A DNA stretch of 64,000 nucleotides. It comes from Schlesneria sp037146815. Its GTDB lineage: Bacteria > Planctomycetota > Planctomycetia > Planctomycetales > Planctomycetaceae. The stretch covers positions 1-64,000 of the forward strand of contig JBAWWJ010000008.1 in the NCBI GenBank assembly GCA_037146815.1, written 5' to 3'. A model generated the notes under the pieces. The model saw only the letters and a list, made by a program, of their open reading frames with translations, ran no database searches and had not been told where the DNA came from. Positions 58,361 to 64,000 of this stretch are shown here, in pieces (position 1 is the stretch's first letter; the number at the start of each line of letters is the position of its first letter). Both the position numbers and the translations under genes were made by a program.

Positions 58361-58737
58361 TTTTGGCTGACGCGCCTACGTTGCCACCACGGTCTGCGCG
58401 ATGAGCCGACCGGCTTACGGCGAGAGGGAAGCACTCGCCTTGCCACTCAGAGCGTGACGGCTACGTGCGGATTCGCTGTAAAACGCTCAGTCCACAGTGC
58501 GGCAGGCGCGCTCACGCCATTCAATGTCTCGGATCAGGCTACGGCCAAAGCCATCGAGTTCTCGGTCTTGTCATCTTCAGCCAATTGATTTTCTGGCGAT
58601 CGCGTTAGAATCTCAGGGGAGATTGCGTTTCCATTGCATGGCTGATTTCCAGGCACGCACAGCAATTCCCCTCATAAGCATGTTCTGCAAGCAGGCTGTC
58701 TGCGCGAGTGTCTCGGCTCCCATCTGGCAGGCGACTC
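58361..58737 (+). other. Intergenic region with a degenerate REP-like copy
   Basis: This 377-base gap lacks a supported gene. Around 58404-58450, a segment with CCGACCGGCTTACGGCGAG and CGCCTTGCCACTCAG resembles the CGCCTTGCCGCTCAC right end of the palindrome at 18392-18450, at 13 of 15 positions in that piece. I read it as a decayed copy of the same repeat family. Confidence 0.35.
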
Positions 58738-60189
58738 ATGGAACCACGATGGATCTGGCCATTTGAACTCCTCGAGAAAATCGGCGAGGGGGGAATGGGA
58801 GTCGTGTATCGTGCCCGGTACACGGGGAATGACCGCATCGTCGCAGTCAAGCTGCTGCCACCGGACGTCGCCGCGGATTCTGTCCTGCTGGCACGATTCG
58901 AACGTGAGCTCGAAGTCCTGAAGCAACTTCACCATCCCCACATCGTTCGCTGTTTTGGTGGGAAGTGTGAAAGCGCTGAACGATTTTATGCCATGGAATT
59001 GGTCGAAGGAGGAACGCTCGCGGATCATCTCGGCCGGAAAGGAAAGCTGGCATGGGAATTCGTTGTGGACTATGCCCTGCAAATGTGCGAAGCCCTGCAA
59101 TACGCTCACGAACATGGGGTGATTCACCGTGATGTGAAACCAGGCAATTTTCTGATGACTAAATCGGGGCAGCTCAAGTTAAGCGATTTTGGACTGGCGT
59201 CGATCGTGACGACGAATCGCCTTACGGCGGCGGGTCGGACCGTTGGGACCATTCAATATATGGCCCCGGAACAGATTCGCGGCAAGTCGCTGACGGGACG
59301 CGTCGACCTGTATGCCATGGGGTGCGTCCTGTTCGAAATGTTGACCGGCCACACTCCTTATGCAGGCGAGAACGCCGCAGCGATCCTTCAGCAACATCTG
59401 AGTGGACCGATTCCGCATGCGATGGCCGAAGCTCTGAACTGCCCGCTGAAGCTCGATCAACTGATATTTGAACTGATGAGTAAGGATGCAGACCATCGAC
59501 CTGCCACAGCAGCGGAAGTCGGCTGGCGTCTGGAAGAGATCCTTCAACCGGGGCGACACTCGCCCCCCGTTGAGCCGGACTTGTTCCCGGAATCGATCGC
59601 AAAAACCAGGGTTGCGTCACTTCAGAATCTGGGGAAGATGCCGTCCGATGCCGCGATCGAAGTCCCGCGCCGACTGAGGCCTGTAACGCTGTTTCCATGG
59701 GGACTGGCCGTTCTTATGACGCTGGCGTCTGCCTGTTTCTGGTCACTTTGGACGAGTACAGTTCGGCAGTTACACCATGCCGAACGAACCTGGGTGGAGC
59801 TTTTCGAGCACTCGAATCCTGCCAGTCGCGTTTTGGCGGCCAAAGCTCTGGCAGAATTCGGTCCGCTGCAAACGGCGACAATTCAGAAGCTGATCCATGC
59901 CACTCAAGACTCCAGTCCTGGAATTCGCGTCGCCGCACTGGCGGCGCTGGAACGGCACGCATCGGAATGCCCATCGGTTCAAGGAGACGTTTTCCAAATC
60001 GAGAAGTCCGACGTTGATCCCGAGGTTCGATTTCAGGCCGGTCGCGTACTGGAAGCGATGAAGCAGGTCCGCACAGGATTCTCAACAATTCGGATCATCG
60101 GTTGGTTAACGGTGCTGTCGCTGGCCGCGGGTGCCGCGTCTGGGATCTGTGTGGTTTGGCGAAAACTCAGGCCGATTGCACGTTCGTGA
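58738..60189 (+). CDS. Membrane-anchored Ser/Thr protein kinase with HEAT-like repeats
   Basis: The start at ATG 58738 gives 483 residues; a GTG at 58708 would add ten. The kinase domain has the P-loop GEGGMGVVYRARY, catalytic Lys38, HRDVKPGN (130-137, Asp132) and DFGLAS, as in Pkn-type Hanks kinases. A transmembrane helix (WGLAVLMTLASACFWSLW) follows. Next come two or three HEAT-like helical pairs (SRVLAAKALAEFGPLQTATI, IRVAALAALERHASECPSV, VRFQAGRVLEAMKQ), and then a second hydrophobic helix near the C-terminus. The kinase thus faces the cytoplasm while the helical segment lies outside or within a second loop. Targets are unknown. It is a single gene that converges with the metallophosphoesterase. 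Confidence 0.9.
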   Translation: MEPRWIWPFELLEKIGEGGMGVVYRARYTGNDRIVAVKLLPPDVAADSVLLARFERELEVLKQLHHPHIVRCFGGKCESAERFYAMELVEGGTLADHLGRKGKLAWEFVVDYALQMCEALQYAHEHGVIHRDVKPGNFLMTKSGQLKLSDFGLASIVTTNRLTAAGRTVGTIQYMAPEQIRGKSLTGRVDLYAMGCVLFEMLTGHTPYAGENAAAILQQHLSGPIPHAMAEALNCPLKLDQLIFELMSKDADHRPATAAEVGWRLEEILQPGRHSPPVEPDLFPESIAKTRVASLQNLGKMPSDAAIEVPRRLRPVTLFPWGLAVLMTLASACFWSLWTSTVRQLHHAERTWVELFEHSNPASRVLAAKALAEFGPLQTATIQKLIHATQDSSPGIRVAALAALERHASECPSVQGDVFQIEKSDVDPEVRFQAGRVLEAMKQVRTGFSTIRIIGWLTVLSLAAGAASGICVVWRKLRPIARS

Positions 60190-60222
60190 TCAGGGATGGA
60201 GAGATCGGGTTTGTGAGGAGCC

Positions 60223-61404
60223 TCAATTGATAACCGTCACCGATTGACGAAGCACCAAACGGGTCACTTCGGGGCGGCAGTTGTATCGGATCGGCTCTTT
60301 GCCGCTAATCCCTCGTGATACGCACATCAGCGTTGGTTCGAGCCAGAAAACACCGGATGCAAATTGGCATCCATATCGGCTGGGGGAATAGATGGGACCG
60401 AGAATGGGAAGCTGAATCTGCCCGCCATGCGTATGACCAGCCAGCATCAGCCGAATATCATTCTCGCGCGCCCAACGGATGTTATCAGGGGTATGACTGA
60501 TGAGAATGCGAAAGGCATCAGAGGGGGTTCCCGAAAGATCTGCATGCGTTCCCATCCATGGAGTTTCGTCCCCACACAGAACCACGGGAGTGGAGTCGGG
60601 ATGTGCAGCGTGGGCAATCGTTACGGGGTGTTGACAGAGATCTATCCAACCGAGACGCACGAATTCCTGACGTGTCGAAGCATGATCGAGATACCAGTCG
60701 TGATTGCCGAGTACAAAGAACTGCCCAAGCTTTCCGCGCAGGCGCCCCAACGTCTGGGGAAGCCATTCCAGTCTTTGCTGGTCGTCGAGCAAATCTCCAC
60801 TGAAAATCATCAAATCGGGGTTCAAGGCTGCCGCCTGATCGCAAACCGCTTCGAAGTAAGCACGAGTCACGCCCGAGTGAAAATGGCAATCGCTCAGATG
60901 AACAAGTGTTAATCCGTCCCAGCATGAGGGAAGGTTTGGCAGAACATACGTTTTCGTACTCACCTCGATCGTGAACTGTTCGTTTCCTGGAAGTAGAGCT
61001 ACCCGGCGCATGCGAGTCCGCGAACCGACCAGACGGTCCTGCCAGCAGACGCCGTCGACAGTCGCTCGCAAGTCGATGATTTGGCTGACAACCGAGACTT
61101 CGCAGAGGGGTGGCCGATAGGACCAGTGTCGAATCGTGGCACCGACCAGAGCCATGAATCCGATCGCACCAATCAGAATCGGAATCCACCAGACTGGTGC
61201 GATCGCAGGCGGCCATTCCTTCCCACGGAGTCCGTAAAGCAACAGAATCGGGTACGCCGTAATTAGCAACAGGTTCAGCGACTTGTCGGCAGCGACGTAC
61301 TTTCGGGCAAGCTTCTGGGCGCAGACCCAGTTGACGAACATCGCCATCACTTTGGCGAAGCCCGCAGAGAGCAGAAACACAATCGTCAGCAGACTGATCG
61401 ACAC
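60223..61404 (-). CDS. Membrane metallophosphoesterase (YaeI/YkuE-like)
   Basis: The 393-residue protein (GTG start at 61404) has three or four N-terminal hydrophobic helices, then a calcineurin-like domain: LSDCHFH (DxH), SGDLLDD (GD), LGNHDWYLD (GNHD) and AGHTHGGQ (GHxH). It resembles bacterial metallophosphatases such as YaeI/YkuE, which cleave UDP-2,3-diacylglucosamine-like or other phosphoester substrates at the membrane. All four metal-binding motifs are intact, so it should be active with two divalent metals. The substrate is not known from context. It is divergent from a repeat-containing gap and convergent with the Ser/Thr kinase. Confidence 0.9.
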   Translation of the reverse strand: MSISLLTIVFLLSAGFAKVMAMFVNWVCAQKLARKYVAADKSLNLLLITAYPILLLYGLRGKEWPPAIAPVWWIPILIGAIGFMALVGATIRHWSYRPPLCEVSVVSQIIDLRATVDGVCWQDRLVGSRTRMRRVALLPGNEQFTIEVSTKTYVLPNLPSCWDGLTLVHLSDCHFHSGVTRAYFEAVCDQAAALNPDLMIFSGDLLDDQQRLEWLPQTLGRLRGKLGQFFVLGNHDWYLDHASTRQEFVRLGWIDLCQHPVTIAHAAHPDSTPVVLCGDETPWMGTHADLSGTPSDAFRILISHTPDNIRWARENDIRLMLAGHTHGGQIQLPILGPIYSPSRYGCQFASGVFWLEPTLMCVSRGISGKEPIRYNCRPEVTRLVLRQSVTVIN

Positions 61405-61571
61405 AAGTTTCCCGTTCCAGACAGAATCAGAGCCCGACCTTCGGAGAAGGCGGGCTCGATTTGGCTTTCAATGTCTTCTCGAGACTGTGAACACGCCCTT
61501 CGAGGATTCAGAGAGTGCCACAGTTACAGGACGCCTGGTACCGCGGCGCGACTTCATTTCGGATTCGATCC

Positions 61572-61629
61572 ATCAGCCGGAACGCGCTAGCGTCCGGTTC
61601 TAACCGTGGGCTAGCGCCCAGCGGCTGAT
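61572..61629. repeat. REP-like palindrome with GCTAGCG cores (second copy)
   Basis: The arms ATCAGCCG (61572-61579) and CGGCTGAT (61622-61629) enclose CGCTAGCG (61585-61592) and GGGCTAGCGCCC (61608-61619). It is about 58 bases long, like the element at 18392-18450, and also intergenic. It lies downstream of the glutathione peroxidase stop (61670) on the minus strand. Confidence 0.6.
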
Positions 61630-61669
61630 AGACCGAACCCGAATTTTGAGCCGTGTTGCAGCACTGGGA

Positions 61670-62251
61670 CTACTTATTCGACTTGGCCAACTCGGCTTCG
61701 ATAGCCTTCACGACTTCGGGGGCGTCCGGCTTCGTTCCCGTTGGAAAACGAGCGACGATTTCGCCGTTGCGGCCGATCAGGAACTTTTCGAAGTTCCACT
61801 TGATGTCGCCGGCAAACTTGGGATCGGTTTCCTTGGAGGTCAATGCCTTGTAGACCGGTGACGCTTCAGCGCCGTTCACGTCGATTTTGGCAAACATGTC
61901 GAATGAGACATTGTATTTCGACTGGCAGAACTTGACGATGTCCTCTTCGCTTCCAGGTTCCTGGGCGCCGAACTGATTACAAGGGAAACCGAGAACGGCC
62001 AGCCCCTTATCCTTATACTTGGCGTTCAACTCTTCGAGTTGCGTGTATTGCGGGGTGGCTCCGCAGCGGCTGGCGACATTCACGACCAGCAGCACCTTGC
62101 CCTGGTACTTCCTGGCCAGATCAACTTCTTCACCCTTGATCGTCTTTACTTTGTTGTTGAGCACTGGTGAGGCCTTTTCAGCAGCGGGAAGGGAACCAGC
62201 GGTCAGAGCGAACGCGAGTCCGGCAAACAGGCAGGTGGCAAGCAGTTTCAT
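61670..62251 (-). CDS. Exported glutathione peroxidase-family (thiol peroxidase)
   Basis: The start at 62251 is used because it opens with a signal peptide (MKLLATCLFAGLAFALTAG, cut near PAAEKA). The frame is open upstream but without coding character. The 193-residue product has NVASRCGATPQY with the peroxidatic Cys, the FPCNQFGAQEPG motif with the Gln of the catalytic tetrad, KFCQSKYNV with a candidate resolving Cys, and IKWNFEKFLIG with Trp and Asn. Non-selenium members usually use thioredoxin rather than glutathione to reduce hydroperoxides. Location outside the cytoplasm suggests defence against periplasmic peroxide. AGGAG lies ten bases upstream. Confidence 0.92.
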   Translation of the reverse strand: MKLLATCLFAGLAFALTAGSLPAAEKASPVLNNKVKTIKGEEVDLARKYQGKVLLVVNVASRCGATPQYTQLEELNAKYKDKGLAVLGFPCNQFGAQEPGSEEDIVKFCQSKYNVSFDMFAKIDVNGAEASPVYKALTSKETDPKFAGDIKWNFEKFLIGRNGEIVARFPTGTKPDAPEVVKAIEAELAKSNK

Positions 62252-62405
62252 CGGAGGGAACTCCTGGCGGGAACCAACGGCCACGCGAACAGCTCGCCCG
62301 CCTTGGGCGTTTCGCGCGGAGGTGCTACATAGTGTAGTCATCCCCGGCGGGATGACCAGCGACAACCCCGAGACATTACGACGCCAGTACGAGTTGTGCC
62401 TGTCC

Positions 62406-63254
62406 TTATTGAATCTTTTTGGCACGGCCGACGCGGCCCAGGTAGTCCACAAAAATCAGATCCTTCGCTGAAATCGACCGAACAGCGAATCCGAAAGTGC
62501 TTCCGACGCGGTCAGGATGAATGGAGGAATTCACGTGAAACTTGATGGTTCCACGCTCGACGTTCCATGTTCCGGCCGTCACGGGTGTCTGGACGAAGAC
62601 TTTCTGAAACAGGCGGAGTTCCTGAAATTCACGCGTCGTGCTGAAGGTTCCGTTGTTTCGCAGTTGAACGAACAGTGAGCCTTGCGTGTCATCGTACTTC
62701 CAGACACCCTCAGACAGTTTTGTGACGTCGGCGTCGGTGAGAATTGTCGCGGCGGGGACCTCTTCGGGTTTCGGATCCTTGTCCGGCGCCGGCTTCGTGG
62801 TCGCTTTACCTGCTGCGGTCACGGGTTGCAGGACCAGTAACATCCGCTTCGTTCCTTCCTTGGCAGAAAACTCTCCAGGAGATTTGTCGGACGGATCTGA
62901 CAGACAGACGATCAACCGACTTTCATCGAACTTGTAGATCCCGCGGATTTCTTCCTTGTTCGTACCTGTCAGCGTAATTGTGTGCGGATATTGCGTCGCA
63001 TCGATCGAGAAAATCCGCACATGCTTTTTATTATCCACCGACGAATGAATCATGATCGCGTTGTCCGCGATGTCCAATCGCCCTCCCGATGGGAGCCAGT
63101 CGGGAATTGCTTGCCGCGGAATGACCTTTCCGTCTTCGACCAGTTCTGTGACTTCCCACTGTCCATGAAGCTTTTTCAGTTCATTTTCCTGTGCCAGCAG
63201 GGATGTGGATGAAGCGATCAAGAAAACGGCGGTCCAGCAGACGAGCTTATTCAT
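62406..63254 (-). CDS. Secreted TIGR03067-like protein with two beta domains
   Basis: The 282-residue protein has a signal peptide (cut near SLLAQEN). Its first domain (LKKLHGQWEVTELVEDGKVI, GIYKFDESRLIVCLS, KRMLLVLQ) fits the TIGR03067 pattern, a lipocalin-like planctomycete domain of unknown function. A Pro/Lys-rich linker (about 155-175) leads to a second beta domain (EGVWKYDDTQGSLFVQLRNN, TAGTWNVERGTIKFHVN) of similar strand rhythm that may be a second lipocalin-like copy. It is probably periplasmic or surface-exposed and could bind a small ligand. It stands alone, 154 bases upstream of the glutathione peroxidase start. Confidence 0.82.
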   Translation of the reverse strand: MNKLVCWTAVFLIASSTSLLAQENELKKLHGQWEVTELVEDGKVIPRQAIPDWLPSGGRLDIADNAIMIHSSVDNKKHVRIFSIDATQYPHTITLTGTNKEEIRGIYKFDESRLIVCLSDPSDKSPGEFSAKEGTKRMLLVLQPVTAAGKATTKPAPDKDPKPEEVPAATILTDADVTKLSEGVWKYDDTQGSLFVQLRNNGTFSTTREFQELRLFQKVFVQTPVTAGTWNVERGTIKFHVNSSIHPDRVGSTFGFAVRSISAKDLIFVDYLGRVGRAKKIQ

Positions 63255-63404
63255 GGTTTCTCCGTAAACGAAACGAACGTGCCGACATCCAGGTTGCGGC
63301 GATGGTTGAAACGTTAACCGAACAAAAACTCGGCGGCTACCAACTCAGACGAAGTTGCGGCCGCGGAAATTCGTTTCCAGCAATCGGGCAATGCATCGAT
63401 GGAT

Positions 63405-63878
63405 TTACACGTCGTTTCGAAAAATCTGCTCCATGACTGTGTAGCTGGCATCGCGAAAGCCCAGCTTCTGATACGCCTGCTGAGCACGCGTGTTATGCGT
63501 CTCGACGTATAAACGCAGACCAATCACGTCTTGTGACGATTTCGCGAGGTTTTCCAGATGTTGATAGAGTGCGCGGAAAACGCCGCGATGTCGGTATTCT
63601 GGCAGCACGTAGACACTTTGCAGCCACCAGATCTCACCGTTGCGCCAGTCACTCCACTCACGCGTGTACATCATCTGCCCCACCACGGATTCTGCGAAGC
63701 TGGCGACAAAATAACAGCCGTGGCGTGAGTCACCTAGTAGAGTTCGAACCCCGGCAGAGATCACTTCGGGCTGTAAGGTTTTCCCTTCGGTTTCTGCTGC
63801 CAGTCGACTATTGAAATCAGCGATCACTTCCCAGTCTTGCGGCTGTGCAGTTCGAACTTCAAATTCAATCATTGCCAA
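63405..63878 (-). CDS. GNAT-family N-acetyltransferase
   Basis: The 157-residue protein has the GNAT order: an N-terminal strand (FEVRTAQPQDWEVIADFN), SVVGQMMYTREWSDW, the acetyl-CoA binding motif LQSVYVLPEYRHRGVFRALY (an R-x-x-G-x-x pyrophosphate loop in the form RHRGVF), and LRLYVETHNTRAQQAYQKLG as the C-terminal strand-helix. It should transfer an acetyl group from CoA to an amine on a small molecule or protein; the target is unknown. No signal peptide is seen, so it is cytoplasmic. It is a single gene with no functional neighbour. Confidence 0.9.
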   Translation of the reverse strand: MAMIEFEVRTAQPQDWEVIADFNSRLAAETEGKTLQPEVISAGVRTLLGDSRHGCYFVASFAESVVGQMMYTREWSDWRNGEIWWLQSVYVLPEYRHRGVFRALYQHLENLAKSSQDVIGLRLYVETHNTRAQQAYQKLGFRDASYTVMEQIFRNDV

Positions 63879-64000
63879 TCCTCGATTGCATCCGTTCCAG
63901 TCGTTATCCCCCGCGCGGTTTAACAGCGACAGTCTGACGAATACACAGAATGAATGCCAATCGGCAAAACTTGCCGAGTCAAAATGGCGATATTGAATCG
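63879..64000. other. Window end, presumed promoter region
   Basis: These 122 bases upstream of the acetyltransferase contain a short inverted pair (CGGCAA/TTGCCG around 63961-63977) but no gene that can be supported before the window ends. Confidence 0.3.

Overview
The window looks like chromosomal DNA of a planctomycete, probably a Schlesneria/Planctopirus-like member of Planctomycetaceae. This is inferred from gene families: two Tat-exported DUF1501 proteins, a Tat-exported Gfo/Idh/MocA oxidoreductase, a secreted protein joining a planctomycete-type cytochrome c motif (CLACH) to WD40 repeats, a TIGR03067-like protein, a membrane-anchored Ser/Thr kinase, a Uma2-family protein and an IS1380-type transposase remnant. 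Operons are short, many genes stand alone, and many products carry signal peptides. No rRNA, CRISPR array, prophage or intact insertion sequence was seen. One tRNA gene, tRNA-Lys(TTT), is present.

Layout. 0-8 kb: the 5' end of a HTH regulator, secreted or envelope proteins of unknown role, a lysine-rich beta-propeller protein, a YgjP-type metallopeptidase, and a His/Gln/Pro-rich protein ending in CARDB and IPT/TIG domains. 8-15.3 kb: a large DUF2339 membrane protein with internal repeats, a short repeat cluster, a Uma2 protein, an alpha-amylase broken by one missing base, and an internally deleted IS1380 transposase remnant. 15.3-31.4 kb: a 16 kb two-component island, all on the minus strand, with four large signalling proteins in a row. 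These include a 2381-residue soluble kinase with about fifteen 92-residue HAMP units, like fungal Nik1/group III kinases, and a BarA-like phosphorelay kinase with Hpt whose N-terminus is frameshifted. 31.7-47.5 kb: a secreted GH20-like protein, a GspE/PilB ATPase, a MoxR ATPase paired with an unfamiliar 624-residue protein, a LOG-family nucleosidase, a coiled-coil protein, a GT39 glycosyltransferase, a Gfo/Idh/MocA oxidoreductase, an orphan N6-adenine methyltransferase, and a membrane-anchored M14-like protein that has lost its zinc ligands. 47.9-53 kb: a minus-strand run of DUF1501, DUF1501, an ATP-grasp ligase and a PLP dehydratase. 53.4-64 kb: tRNA-Lys, a class III aminotransferase, cytochrome c-WD40, a Ser/Thr kinase with HEAT-like repeats, a metallophosphoesterase, a glutathione peroxidase, a TIGR03067-like protein and a GNAT acetyltransferase.

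The most unusual content is the signalling island, with its poly-HAMP array and a probable in-frame repeat insertion inside a kinase ATPase domain, and the MoxR pair. There are also two single-base homopolymer frameshifts (14026-14028 and 31196-31199), which are either assembly errors or recent mutations, and a family of short palindromes with a GCTAGCG core at distant intergenic sites. Functional statements come from motif recognition alone; no database search was run.
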